Shown: piece by piece, positions 35,931 to 44,948 of the stretch
Layout of the letters: every line of letters starts with the position of its first letter
Numbering within the stretch: the first letter of the stretch is position 1
NCBI RefSeq assembly: GCF_023520895.1
Contig: NZ_CP026029.1
Span: 1,364,001-1,428,000, forward strand
Origin: Paenibacillus sp. PK3_47
GTDB lineage: Bacteria > Bacillota > Bacilli > Paenibacillales > Paenibacillaceae
Length of the DNA stretch: 64,000 bases
Reading direction: 5' to 3'
Notes under the pieces: model-generated
Seen by the model: only the letters and a program-made list of their open reading frames with translations
Database searches by the model: none
Told to the model about the DNA's origin: nothing
Translations under genes and position numbers: made by a program

Positions 35931-37622
35931 TTAAATTTGGCGCTGCAGATAGACTCTGGCTTCATACGGGCGGAGCTTCAGATTCCGGAGATCATCCTCT
36001 TTGGCTGGCGGATAGTTGGAGATCAGCAGCTCCTGCTTTCCGGCATCGAAGCCTTCAGGCAGTTCAAAGACCGGCTCATGCTCAAAGAAATTAAGGATCA
36101 CGAGCAGCCGCTCATCCTCCAGCGTCCGGGTATAGGCGTAAATCTCCGGATGGTCCTCCAGCAGCAGGCTGTATTCACCATATACAATCACCTTATGCGT
36201 CTTTCTCAGCGCAATCAGCTTCTTATAATAATGATAGATGGAATCGGGATCCTTAAGCGCATTCGCCACATTGATCTCCTGCGAATTGGAATTCACCCGG
36301 ATCCACGGCACACCTGTGGTGAAGCCGCCATTCTCGCTGTCATCCCACTGCATCGGGGTGCGGGCGTTGTCCCGGCTTTTTTTATGGATATTGGACATGA
36401 TCTGGGCTTCGGGAAGCCCCTGGTTGCGCTTTTCCTCATAATAATTCAGCGTTTCGACGTCCCGGTAGTCATCGATGGACTCAAAGGAGACATTCGTCAT
36501 CCCGATTTCCTCACCCTGATAAATATAGGGCGTTCCCTCGAGCATATGAATGAAGGTCGCCAGCATTTTGGCCGAAGGAACACGGTAGTACAGATCATTG
36601 CCGAACCGCGAAACCGACCGGGGCTGGTCATGGTTGCACAGATAGTTGGCGTTCCAGCCTTTGTTATGCAGGACGGTCTGCCAGTTGCTGATGATTTTTT
36701 TGAGCTCAAGCAGACTCCATGCGACCGTATCCCATCTTCCCGCGCCCGGTGCCGCACAATCGATATTCATATGCTCGAACTGGAAGGTCATATTCAGCTC
36801 GCGGCGACCGTCACCGACATAATCCAGCGCCTGCTCCGGCCCGAGGCCCGAGGTTTCGCCGACTGTCATAATATCGTAGAAGTACAGCACCTTATCGTTC
36901 AGATTCTGCAGCAGGGTATGGACATCCGCCAGGTTGGAGAACTTCTCATACGCGCGGACGGTCGCAGTTCCTTCGGGGTTATGCGCATCCGGAAACCCTT
37001 CCTCTTTCACAATGTGGGAAATGGCATCAAACCGGAAACCGTCGACGCCTTTTTTCAGCCACCACTCCACCATATCATGCAGCTTTTCAATCACAACGGG
37101 ATTCTCCCAGTTCAAATCAGGCTGGTATTTGGAGTACAGATGCAAATAATATTCATCCGTTGCCGGGTCCAGCTCCCAGACCGAGCCGCTGAAATAGGAT
37201 TCCCAGTTGTTCGGGGGCCCGCCGTTTTTGGCTTTTTTCCATATATAATAGTCGCGTTTGGGATTGTCCTTCGAGCTCCTTGATTCAATGAACCAGGGGT
37301 GCTCATGGGAGGTATGATTCAGCACGAGATCCATCATCAGCTTCATCCCTCGCAAATGCATCTCCCGGAGCATCACGTCAAAATCCGCCATCGTCCCGAA
37401 TTCCTTCATTATGTCGCAGTAATCACTGATATCATAACCGTTATCATGGTTCGGCGATTTATAAATCGGACAGACCCAGATGACATCGACACCGAGATCC
37501 TTCAGATAATCGAGCTTGGATATGATGCCGCGCAGATCGCCAATACCGTCGCCGTTACTGTCCATGAAGCTGATCGGGTAAATCTGGTAAGCCACACTTT
37601 CCTTCCACCATTTGGGGTTCAC
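35931..37622 (-). CDS. GH13 alpha-glucosidase (oligo-1,6-glucosidase type)
   Basis: Cytoplasmic hydrolase of short alpha-glucosides such as isomaltose; 563 residues from GTG 37622, which follows GGAGGGAAGG by 4-8 bases; an ATG five codons earlier overlaps that site and is less likely. The N-terminus WWKESVAYQIYPISFMDSNG is typical. Catalytic residues: nucleophile Asp in GVDGFRFDAISHI, acid Glu in MTVGETSG, and the third carboxylate Asp in NHDQPR. The Val/Thr region after the nucleophile is needed for subgroup specificity; trehalose-6-phosphate hydrolase or sucrose-type activities cannot be excluded. No transporter is adjacent. Confidence 0.9.
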   Translation of the reverse strand: MNPKWWKESVAYQIYPISFMDSNGDGIGDLRGIISKLDYLKDLGVDVIWVCPIYKSPNHDNGYDISDYCDIMKEFGTMADFDVMLREMHLRGMKLMMDLVLNHTSHEHPWFIESRSSKDNPKRDYYIWKKAKNGGPPNNWESYFSGSVWELDPATDEYYLHLYSKYQPDLNWENPVVIEKLHDMVEWWLKKGVDGFRFDAISHIVKEEGFPDAHNPEGTATVRAYEKFSNLADVHTLLQNLNDKVLYFYDIMTVGETSGLGPEQALDYVGDGRRELNMTFQFEHMNIDCAAPGAGRWDTVAWSLLELKKIISNWQTVLHNKGWNANYLCNHDQPRSVSRFGNDLYYRVPSAKMLATFIHMLEGTPYIYQGEEIGMTNVSFESIDDYRDVETLNYYEEKRNQGLPEAQIMSNIHKKSRDNARTPMQWDDSENGGFTTGVPWIRVNSNSQEINVANALKDPDSIYHYYKKLIALRKTHKVIVYGEYSLLLEDHPEIYAYTRTLEDERLLVILNFFEHEPVFELPEGFDAGKQELLISNYPPAKEDDLRNLKLRPYEARVYLQRQI

Positions 37623-37742
37623 TGGCCTTCCCTCCACTTCGGTTCCTGTTCTGTTTTTTTGCAGACATATTAATATATCTTAACCACAGAACTTAAGACC
37701 AATAACAAAAATCCGGTTAAAACATGACATCATCTTTGTGAT

Positions 37743-38201
37743 TTAAGCCTCCGGATCCGCCAGCAGGAGAAGGTCTGCAACCGCCCCTTTAATCTTGGCA
37801 TCCAGCTCCTGCTCTACAGCCTGGCCGAAATCCTGAACGTAATACAGCAGCAGCGAACCCTCCTGATAAACCTTGTACGGAACGGGATCCGCCGTCCTGG
37901 TGTGCTGTTCAAAATCCTCCATACCCGCTTCTCGCTCTTCAGCCGAAGGGAACGGGTAGAGGGATATCTCGTCGCCATTCAAAAGAAACACCAGCGGCTC
38001 CTGTCCGTTCAGCTCCCTCTGAAAAATACTCTGCGGCCGCACATCCGCCTGCGTCACCTCCAGCCCCCGGCCTTCAAAAGCAGCAACAATCTCCTCAGCC
38101 GTAAGTATTCCTGCCCTGGCCCCGCCAGCCTCATCCGAATGGCCGCAGCCGGTAAGCATCAATAAGCATATTAGCAGAAGCAGTATATTCCTCCGGTACA
38201 T
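37743..38201 (-). CDS. Putative lipoprotein, 152 residues
   Basis: From ATG 38201 (preceded by GGGGGAAGG) the protein begins MYRRNILLLLICLLMLTGCG, a type II signal peptide with lipobox LTGC. The mature domain (about 130 residues) has an alpha/beta pattern (LTAEEIVAAFEGRGLEVTQA, then PLVFLLNGDEISLYPFPS) that I do not assign to a named family. Monocistronic. Confidence 0.7.
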   Translation of the reverse strand: MYRRNILLLLICLLMLTGCGHSDEAGGARAGILTAEEIVAAFEGRGLEVTQADVRPQSIFQRELNGQEPLVFLLNGDEISLYPFPSAEEREAGMEDFEQHTRTADPVPYKVYQEGSLLLYYVQDFGQAVEQELDAKIKGAVADLLLLADPEA

Positions 38202-38288
38202 CGCCTTCCCCCGCTTCCTCAAGTATCCTGCTGTTCATCCTATTGACGTAACGGCCGGGGGAAGGTTGCACGCCTCAAGCCCGCCGGG

Positions 38289-39062
38289 CTACAGCAGCCC
38301 CACCATTTTCAGCCCTTCCAGAATCCCGTCCTCGCTCACATGTTTTGTTACATAACGGGCGGCTGCCTTGGCTTCCTCCTCCGCATTGCCCATCGCAATC
38401 CCGTGGCCGACAAAGCTCAGCATTTCCAGATCATTCAGACCGTCCCCAAAGGCATAGATATCCTCCTTCTGCACCCCGAGCGCCTTCATCATTTCAGCGA
38501 TCCCCTCCGCCTTGGAGCCGTTCCCCGGCAGCACATCCATACAAAGCGGGTGCCAGCGGACGAAATTAAAGGCGGGATACGCTGCAGCATACATCTCCTG
38601 GCTCTCCGGCTGGCAGAAGACCAGTGCCTGATAAATCGGATTCTGCAAAAAATACTCCGCATCATGCGTCGGAAAAGCCAGCTTTAGCGTTCCGATGCTC
38701 GTAGTGATATACTCATGCTCCGCAACGCTTACTTTCATGTCAACATCATCGATATAACCTACCGGATGGTCATGCTTCTCTGCAAACAGGGTCAGCTCCT
38801 TCAGCAGCTCCGTATCCAGCGCATTGCTGTACACCACTTTCCCCTCAAACACCACATACTGTCCGTTAAGCGATACATAGGAATCAATCCCCAGCTCTTC
38901 ACGCAGCTCCTTGAACATATAGGGTGCTCTTCCGGTGGCAATTGCCACATTGTGGCCCCGTCTCTTCAGTTCCGCAATGGCTTCCCGCGTGGAAGAAGGA
39001 ATTTGCTTGTCTTCATCGTAAATGGTGCCGTCAATGTCAAAAAAGATCGTTTTTACAGTCAT
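38289..39062 (-). CDS. Cof-type HAD-superfamily phosphatase
   Basis: 257 residues. HAD motif I is IFFDIDGTIYDED (nucleophile Asp and acid Asp), motif II is VAIATGRAP, a Cof-type cap domain covers about 85-190, and motif IV is YAFGDGLNDLEML. Probably a sugar-phosphate or flavin-intermediate phosphatase; substrate unknown. AAGGAG precedes the ATG. Confidence 0.92.
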   Translation of the reverse strand: MTVKTIFFDIDGTIYDEDKQIPSSTREAIAELKRRGHNVAIATGRAPYMFKELREELGIDSYVSLNGQYVVFEGKVVYSNALDTELLKELTLFAEKHDHPVGYIDDVDMKVSVAEHEYITTSIGTLKLAFPTHDAEYFLQNPIYQALVFCQPESQEMYAAAYPAFNFVRWHPLCMDVLPGNGSKAEGIAEMMKALGVQKEDIYAFGDGLNDLEMLSFVGHGIAMGNAEEEAKAAARYVTKHVSEDGILEGLKMVGLL

Positions 39063-39170
39063 GGTCAGCTGTTCTCCTTAGTCTCTCTTGTTTATGGTTT
39101 CCTTCAAAAGATTGTAGAGGCTTGTTACCGGGGATGCAAGACAGGCTGCCGTAAGAACTGCATTTCCCGC

Positions 39171-39218
39171 AAAAAAAGCAAGCAGCAACTGCCCTCACGG
39201 GAATAGTCTGCTGCTTGC
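39171..39218 (-). terminator. Terminator of the nif operon
   Basis: GCAAGCAGCA (39178-39187) pairs perfectly with TGCTGCTTGC (39209-39218); on the minus strand TTTTTTT follows. It lies 35 bp after the nifV stop, the last gene of the operon. Confidence 0.9.
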
Positions 39219-39253
39219 ACCGGCAACGATACATTGCATCCATTTGATATATT

Positions 39254-40402
39254 CTAGCCCCACATCATATTATGGGTCCGCTGCTGCTCTTCCATCAGCC
39301 ACTGCACCAGCATATACTCCGGTACATGGCCCTTACTGGCTTCCGCATATTCCCGCACCTTCTCCAGCAGCCGTGCCGCCGTCTCCTCGGTGATCGTCAG
39401 CCCCCGCTGCTCCAGGACATGGGTCACACCGCCGGAGCCGGAATGCTTCCCGAGCACAAAACGGTGGGCCCGGCCCAGCTCTGCCGGGTCAAAAGTCTGG
39501 TAGGTCGACTTCTCCTTTATCAGCCCGTCCACATGAATGCCCGACTCATGGGTAAACGCCAGCTCGCCGACAATCGCCTTGGCGTCGCCGACACTGCGGC
39601 CCGAAGCGGCAAGGACCTTGTCAGCCAAAAGCTTCAGCCGGTCCAGCCTTACACCGCATTCGCCGCCGTATAAAAAGCGCCAGGCCATGGCAACTTCCTC
39701 CATGGCCGCGTTGCCGGTCCGTTCACCTATACCGGCCACCGTAGTACTGGCCCAGACTGCCCCGGCTGCAATGCCGCTCAGCGTGTTGGCCGTGGCCAGC
39801 CCGAAATCATTGTGGCAGTGCACCTCCAGCTCCACATCAGAGGGCACGTTGCCCAGCAGCATGCCCACACGCTCTGCCATTTGTCCCGGATGATGGGCGG
39901 ACACCGTATCCGCATACCGGAACCTTGTGATCCCTTCACGGTGCAGGGTATTCACGGTCTCAATCAGAAACCCCATATCCGCCCTGGAGGAATCCTCCAG
40001 ACCGGCCGACACCGTCATGCCCTGCCGCAGGCCGTATTCCGCTGCACGCAGCAGCTTGTTCAGCCCTTCGGCCGGTGTCAGCCCGAGCTTGCCGTGCAGC
40101 TGAATCTCCGAAACCGGAATGGAGACATGGCACCAGTTCACCCCGGTGCTCCGGGCCTTGTCGATATCCCCGGCCACCGAGCGGTTCCAGGTCATCAGCT
40201 TCATCGGAAGCCCCAGCTCCGCTATGGCCGCGATATCCTCCTGCTCCCGCTTGCCCATTGCAGGAATGCCTACCTCTGCCTGTTCTACTCCGCACTCCGA
40301 CAGCAACTTTGCGATTTCCAGCTTTTCCGCCCGCGTGAATGATACTCCAGCCGCCTGTTCCCCGTCCCTCAGTGTCGTGTCACATAACTTGAGACTTTTC
40401 AC
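39254..40402 (-). CDS. nifV: Homocitrate synthase NifV
   Basis: Condenses acetyl-CoA and 2-oxoglutarate to homocitrate, the organic ligand of FeMo-co; 382 residues from GTG 40402, which has AGAAGGAGG upstream and overlaps the hesA stop (GTGA); the frame is open further upstream without start support. DRE-TIM barrel: LCDTTLRDGEQAAGVSFT with the catalytic RDxE-type motif, and metal ligands in LEVHCHNDFGLATAN. The C-terminal region contains GKHSGSGGV (LeuA-like HSG). Last gene of the nif operon. Confidence 0.94.
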   Translation of the reverse strand: MKSLKLCDTTLRDGEQAAGVSFTRAEKLEIAKLLSECGVEQAEVGIPAMGKREQEDIAAIAELGLPMKLMTWNRSVAGDIDKARSTGVNWCHVSIPVSEIQLHGKLGLTPAEGLNKLLRAAEYGLRQGMTVSAGLEDSSRADMGFLIETVNTLHREGITRFRYADTVSAHHPGQMAERVGMLLGNVPSDVELEVHCHNDFGLATANTLSGIAAGAVWASTTVAGIGERTGNAAMEEVAMAWRFLYGGECGVRLDRLKLLADKVLAASGRSVGDAKAIVGELAFTHESGIHVDGLIKEKSTYQTFDPAELGRAHRFVLGKHSGSGGVTHVLEQRGLTITEETAARLLEKVREYAEASKGHVPEYMLVQWLMEEQQRTHNMMWG

Positions 40403-41151
40403 GGTGTACCTCCTTCTCCGCAGCAAGCGCAGCCCGGATTACGGGTAATAGTGACGCTGTAACAGGCGAAGTCGAGTGAGCTGAAGCGATGCATTACGCC
40501 CGCATAAGTTGTCCCTACCCCTGTAATCCATTTTACGGCCTCCAATGCGGCCAGACAACCGGCAATTCCCGAGGTTGCCCCCAGCACCGGAAAGCCCAGC
40601 GGCTCCCACTGCGGCTGCAGATCCGGGTACAGACATTCAAGACATGGCGTTACACCTGGAATCATCGTCGTGAGCGATACTTCGAACCCGTACATCGCAG
40701 CCTCTACCATAGGTGTTCCGGTATCCACACACAGCCGGTTCAAGGCATACCGTTCCGGAAAATCATAACGGGCGTCGATGACTATATCCGCCTCTTCCAC
40801 CCACGGCTTTGCCGCGGGATATTCAACCCGTGCATTGTAGCCTTCGATCTCCACATGCGGATTCAGGCGCTGCAGATGGGCTATGGCTGTGCTCATTCTT
40901 TCCATGCCCAGATGCCCGCTGTCCATCAGAATCTGGCGGTTGAGATCCGGCTCCGCAATGACTCCCTCATGGGCAAGAATCAGCTTACCCACTCCGGCCG
41001 CCGCCAGATACAGTGCCGCTGTCCCCCCCAAGCCGCCGATTCCCGCCACCATCACTGCAGCATCCTTCAGCGCACGCTGTCCCTGTTCACCCAGCAGCTT
41101 CAGCTGCCGGGCATACCGCATGCTCTCCAAATCTGCGGCAAGCTGCTCCAT
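40399..41151 (-). CDS. hesA: HesA/MoeB/ThiF family adenylyltransferase
   Basis: 250 residues, E1-like fold. Nucleotide-binding loop VMVAGIGGLGGTAALYLAAA (about 34-52), then EPDLNRQILMDSGHLG with the conserved Asn-Arg, and DARYDFPERYALN. Two CxxC zinc pairs: TPCLECLYPD and CACCGEGG at the C-terminus. In nif clusters of Paenibacillus and cyanobacteria HesA is thought to help in Mo or S handling for cofactor assembly; the exact reaction is not established. Overlaps nifV by 4 bases. Confidence 0.92.
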   Translation of the reverse strand: MEQLAADLESMRYARQLKLLGEQGQRALKDAAVMVAGIGGLGGTAALYLAAAGVGKLILAHEGVIAEPDLNRQILMDSGHLGMERMSTAIAHLQRLNPHVEIEGYNARVEYPAAKPWVEEADIVIDARYDFPERYALNRLCVDTGTPMVEAAMYGFEVSLTTMIPGVTPCLECLYPDLQPQWEPLGFPVLGATSGIAGCLAALEAVKWITGVGTTYAGVMHRFSSLDFACYSVTITRNPGCACCGEGGTP

Positions 41152-41190
41152 CCGGCCCTCACCCCTGTGACTGATAATTAATTTTCGTCC

Positions 41191-41757
41191 CTAGCCTTCC
41201 AGGCTTAACAAACCGTGAAGGGCCGTGACCTCCTTGTATTTATTCAAAAAGCATAGGCCCTCCTCAATGCATTCCACCCCGTAACGGATCAGCTTCTCTT
41301 CCGAGGTGAACGGGAAAGGAAAGCCGGCGCGCAGGCTCTTCAGAACCAGAATGACACGCCCGCTGTACAGCAGTCCCCGGCCAAAACCCTCACCGTTAAT
41401 CTCCGCTGTGCTCTGAACCAACGCCCCGCTTTTTTCCTCCATGACTCCCGCTGCCGCCTGAAAGACCAGCGGAACCTGCTGACGGACCTTCGGCGAGACC
41501 GCGCAATTGAAATCAGACTGCTCCCGGTCTGCAATGGAAGCCAGAAACTGCTGCGCGATTTTGCCCTGCGGCGTTAAAGATGATAATCTTCCGAAGTAAT
41601 CCCCGGCATCCAGAAGGCTGCACAAACGGCGGACAAATGCATCCGCCGTCTCAGGATCCACTTCCCGTGGGGTTCCCCGTCTGCGGTTCTTCAGCGCACG
41701 GACTTCACGGACAACCGTCTCCCCAAAAGCCGCGGCTTCTTTAGCCATGGGTTCCAT
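41191..41757 (-). CDS. NifX-associated protein (DUF269)
   Basis: 188 residues from ATG 41757, chosen because GGGGAGG lies 6 bases upstream; it overlaps the nifX end by 17 bases. The core (about 40-185) matches the DUF269 NifX-associated family: FVRRLCSLLDAGDYFGRLSS, then GEGFGRGLLYSGRVILVLKS, then SEEKLIRYGVECIEEG. In Azotobacter the homologue accompanies nifX and is linked to FeMo-co trafficking. This is the extra ORF between nifX and hesA found in one Paenibacillus subgroup and missing in P. polymyxa-type clusters (established from published clusters; subgroup assignment here is inference). Confidence 0.88.
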   Translation of the reverse strand: MEPMAKEAAAFGETVVREVRALKNRRRGTPREVDPETADAFVRRLCSLLDAGDYFGRLSSLTPQGKIAQQFLASIADREQSDFNCAVSPKVRQQVPLVFQAAAGVMEEKSGALVQSTAEINGEGFGRGLLYSGRVILVLKSLRAGFPFPFTSEEKLIRYGVECIEEGLCFLNKYKEVTALHGLLSLEG

Positions 41758-42151
41758 CTGCATCCTCCCCTTCGCGTATGTCATCCGCCTCAGCCCGCAG
41801 TACCTTAGCCAGCCACATCGGCGGCTTGCCCTGCAGCATTTCGGCGAGCCGCTTCACCTGCTCCTCTATCGGACTGCCATGCGGCACCTTGACCGGCATA
41901 ATCTTGCGCCGTGTCACCCGCGCAGCCGCTGAAGCGCCAATCTGCATGATGAACAGCAGTGTGCAGTCACTGACTGCTTCAAGGCGGCTGTCTATTTTGC
42001 CCGCTTCGTCCTGATTGAGTACTACCGGCAGCCGGCGCAGCTCCAGGAATTCCCCGCCGTTCTTCGTAACATTATAGACAGCGAACATCGGGCTCTGTCC
42101 GAAATGGGCATTCACCCGGCTTCCATCATCTGTGGCGAACGCTACTTTCAC
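41741..42151 (-). CDS. nifX: FeMo-co carrier protein NifX
   Basis: 136 residues of the NifX/NafY/NifB-C-terminal fold that binds the NifB and FeMo cofactors. The N-terminus MKVAFATDDGSRVNAHFGQS has the family's HFG motif. It overlaps both the nifN end (26 bases) and the DUF269 start. Confidence 0.93.
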   Translation of the reverse strand: MKVAFATDDGSRVNAHFGQSPMFAVYNVTKNGGEFLELRRLPVVLNQDEAGKIDSRLEAVSDCTLLFIMQIGASAAARVTRRKIMPVKVPHGSPIEEQVKRLAEMLQGKPPMWLAKVLRAEADDIREGEDADGTHG

Positions 42152-43454
42152 GGCGCTCCGCCTCCCTTCGCATTAAGAGATTGCCTGCCTTGTTGCTCCA
42201 TTCCATCGCTCCCCTGTAGCCGACCGAGACTGACATATAAGCGCCAAGCTCGCTCCAGACCGGAAATCCGGCCGGCATAAAGGCAGCTTCAATCCGGCCG
42301 GCTCCGGCAATGCCATGCGAGCTGCTGATCCACAGATCTGCACCTTTGCCCAGCACTTCGGCATCATCCAGATCCCCGATCCACACCTCGCGTTCCATTC
42401 CGGCAACGAGCGGTGTCTCATAGGAAGCTATGAGCGCCTTCTGCTCCACGCCGAGCTCCTCCAGCCACCCGGATACCGAATAGAGGTGATCCGGCTCCAG
42501 CGCTGCCACCGCCGATATGCCGGCGAACTGGAAATGCGCGTCCAGCATGCCATCAAGCAGATTCTCCCGCTGCCAGCAGTAACGGAGCGGAACCGGTTCT
42601 CCGCTGATCTGATGCAGAAAATGCAGCAGCTCATCAGTGGCCTTAAGTCCCATGGCTCCGCTGAACACCTTGTATGGCGTGCCAAGCGCATTATGCAGCC
42701 TTCTCGCCGGTCGTTCCATGCTGCCCCCTACGGCAATGGTCAGTCCGGATTGCAGGCTCTGCAGCATGGAATCCAGCGGTACCCCGCCTCTGGTCAGCGG
42801 GGAGAAGCCTGTCAGCAGATGTCCGGAGAGAGAAGTGGAGATATCCGGCACTGAGATGACATCGAACCCGAAGGAAGAGATCATCTCCTTGAGCTCCATC
42901 ACGTCTGCCGGGGTGAGAAATGAACCCGGAAGCAGTGTGATCTGCCGGGTGTTCACGTTTCTTGAACCCCGGTGTCCCACCTGCTGGATCAATTCATCAA
43001 TCATTGCCTCCACCGCGCTGCTGAATCCCGACTCCAGCGAACCTCTGAAGTCCGGCAGCACGACAGCAAAAGCCAGTCCGCCGCGCATATTCCGCTCCCG
43101 CTTGTAGGTCTTGAGCATGGTCTGGTAATCCACTCCGGCGACGTCGGTAAGCTCTGTGCCGACAATCCCGATAATATCGGGGCGGTGCTTGCTCAGCACG
43201 ATGTTCAGCGCCTCTTCCAGATTGCGGTTCGCATCGAAAATCACATCCATCTCCTGCAGCGCCGAGGTCTGTACGGCAATCGGCTCCCGGAAATGCCGGG
43301 TCAGCAGCGCCTTGGGAAAAGCGGAGCAGCCCTGTGAGCCGTGGATCAGCGGCATAGCCCGGTAGCAGCCCTGCAGCGCCAGTACTGCGCCGAGCGACTG
43401 GCCAATCTTGACCGGATTAACCGCAGCCGGCTTCTTCCTTCTGTTAACGGTCAT
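42126..43454 (-). CDS. nifN: FeMo-co scaffold protein NifN
   Basis: Beta-like subunit of the NifEN scaffold; 442 residues from ATG 43454 (GGGAGG upstream, overlapping the nifE end by 11 bases); the open frame extends upstream inside nifE but is not coding there. Conserved Cys motif LALQGCYRAMPLIHGSQGCS near residue 30-45 and TRHFREPIAVQTSA. Typical NifN/NifK-like folds throughout. Works with NifE to mature the NifB cofactor to FeMo-co. Confidence 0.94.
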   Translation of the reverse strand: MTVNRRKKPAAVNPVKIGQSLGAVLALQGCYRAMPLIHGSQGCSAFPKALLTRHFREPIAVQTSALQEMDVIFDANRNLEEALNIVLSKHRPDIIGIVGTELTDVAGVDYQTMLKTYKRERNMRGGLAFAVVLPDFRGSLESGFSSAVEAMIDELIQQVGHRGSRNVNTRQITLLPGSFLTPADVMELKEMISSFGFDVISVPDISTSLSGHLLTGFSPLTRGGVPLDSMLQSLQSGLTIAVGGSMERPARRLHNALGTPYKVFSGAMGLKATDELLHFLHQISGEPVPLRYCWQRENLLDGMLDAHFQFAGISAVAALEPDHLYSVSGWLEELGVEQKALIASYETPLVAGMEREVWIGDLDDAEVLGKGADLWISSSHGIAGAGRIEAAFMPAGFPVWSELGAYMSVSVGYRGAMEWSNKAGNLLMRREAERRESSVRHR

Positions 43455-44808
43455 ACGGCGGTGCCTCCCTATCCCATGGAGCAGGGCTTGCCGCCAGCTT
43501 CCAGACCGGATTCGCCAGGGAGTACGTAAGCTCCTTGGCCAGCCGCAGCAGGCCCTCATAGCCGGCATAGGCTTTATGCCGCTCCTGGTTGATGTCGATG
43601 AACGGGATCTGCTCCTTCATGGCCACATACATATTGCGCCCGCCGGCGATCATGATATCAGCCTTACGTTCCTTTACCGTCTTCAGAATCCGGCTGGCCC
43701 CGCCTTCCGGGATATACTCCGTGTCATCGCCTACCCGGTCTGCAATCCGGCGCACATCATCCTCCGTGCTTTTATTTGTGCCGACGCCGACCACCTGTAC
43801 CCCAAGCTCCTTGAGCGCGGAGATTACCGACCAGCTTTTAACACCGCCGGTATACAGCACAGCCTTTTTGCCTTTAAGCAGCTTGCGGTAAGGCCGCAGG
43901 TCCTGGGCCAGACGGTTCTCCTCCCGCTCGGTGAGCCGGTCCACCCGGCGCTCCATGTCCCTGTCATTCATCAGATAAGCCATCTGGCGCAGCGAATAAG
44001 TTGTCTCCTTCGCCCCGTAGAAGGAGCCTTCGAAATACGGAATTCCGTATCTTGACTCCATCTCCCTAGCGAGTCCCAGCAGCGCCCGGCTGCAGACGAC
44101 CATGTTCACCCTGGCCCGGTGCGCCCAGGCAATTTCCTTATATCTGGCATCGCCGGTGATGCGTGAAGTCACAGCGATCCCTGCGCTGTTCATCAGCTTC
44201 TCAATATCCCACATTTCGCCGGCGATGTTGTATTCGCCGATCAGGTTCACGCCAGGCTGCATTTCCGGTTCGGGTTCTCCTGTCCCGATCACATACTGCA
44301 GCAGGGCGTCGCCTGCCAGCCGGTTGCCGAGATTTTTGCTGCCGACGAAGCCCGGGCTGTTCACAGGGACTACAGGAATGCCCAGGCGGTCTGCCGCCTC
44401 CTTGCACACAGCATCCATATCCTCGCCAATGAGTGCAGTCACACAGGTTGAATATACAAATATTGCCGGAGGCGCAAAGCGCCCGGCAATATAGTCGATA
44501 CTCTCCTTCAGTTTCTTCTCTCCGCCAAAAATAATATCGGAATCATTCAGATCCGTAGCGAAGCCGTACTGCGACAGGGAGGGGCCGCTCGAAAGAGCGC
44601 CTCTGCTCTCCCAGCTGTTCCCTGCGCAGGCTATCGGCCCATGGACCAGATGCGCAGCATCCATGATCGGCAGCAGTGTAATCTGCGCGCCGTCGAAGGA
44701 GCAGCCTCCAGCCGCTTCTCCCGGCTTGGGCCGCGGACAGGCCTTGGTTTTGGGGGCCAGGCTGCCGCAGGCTCCGGAATCAAATTCCTCTTTCCGAACA
44801 GGATCCAT
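43444..44808 (-). CDS. nifE: FeMo-co scaffold protein NifE
   Basis: Alpha-like subunit of NifEN; 454 residues. Cluster-ligand Cys residues are in GGCSFDGAQITLL, HGPIACAGNSWESRG and YSTCVTALIGEDMDAV. VVCSRALLGLAREMESRYGIP corresponds to the FeMo-co-ligand region of NifD. AAGGAGA lies about 10 bases before the ATG. It is separated from nifK by 140 bp of AT-rich DNA, the only sizeable gap in the operon. Confidence 0.95.
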   Translation of the reverse strand: MDPVRKEEFDSGACGSLAPKTKACPRPKPGEAAGGCSFDGAQITLLPIMDAAHLVHGPIACAGNSWESRGALSSGPSLSQYGFATDLNDSDIIFGGEKKLKESIDYIAGRFAPPAIFVYSTCVTALIGEDMDAVCKEAADRLGIPVVPVNSPGFVGSKNLGNRLAGDALLQYVIGTGEPEPEMQPGVNLIGEYNIAGEMWDIEKLMNSAGIAVTSRITGDARYKEIAWAHRARVNMVVCSRALLGLAREMESRYGIPYFEGSFYGAKETTYSLRQMAYLMNDRDMERRVDRLTEREENRLAQDLRPYRKLLKGKKAVLYTGGVKSWSVISALKELGVQVVGVGTNKSTEDDVRRIADRVGDDTEYIPEGGASRILKTVKERKADIMIAGGRNMYVAMKEQIPFIDINQERHKAYAGYEGLLRLAKELTYSLANPVWKLAASPAPWDREAPPYDR

Positions 44809-44948
44809 CGGCTCTTCATCTCCTTCGCAAAAGGTGGATGCCAGATATACAAATAAAACTATATTTAGGATAAATTATCACTTTGCATTTTTTCAGTAAT
44901 TTTCATCACTATTTTCATCGAACACTTTGTCTAATCAGACTATACGTT

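Noticed and set aside
35937..37283. Long plus-strand ORF of 448 residues
   Set aside because: Antisense to the GH13 glucosidase, whose catalytic motifs are intact on the minus strand.
43455..43568. N-terminal extension of NifN inside nifE
   Set aside because: NifN homology starts at the Met encoded at 43454, which has GGGAGG upstream; the extension is nifE read out of frame.
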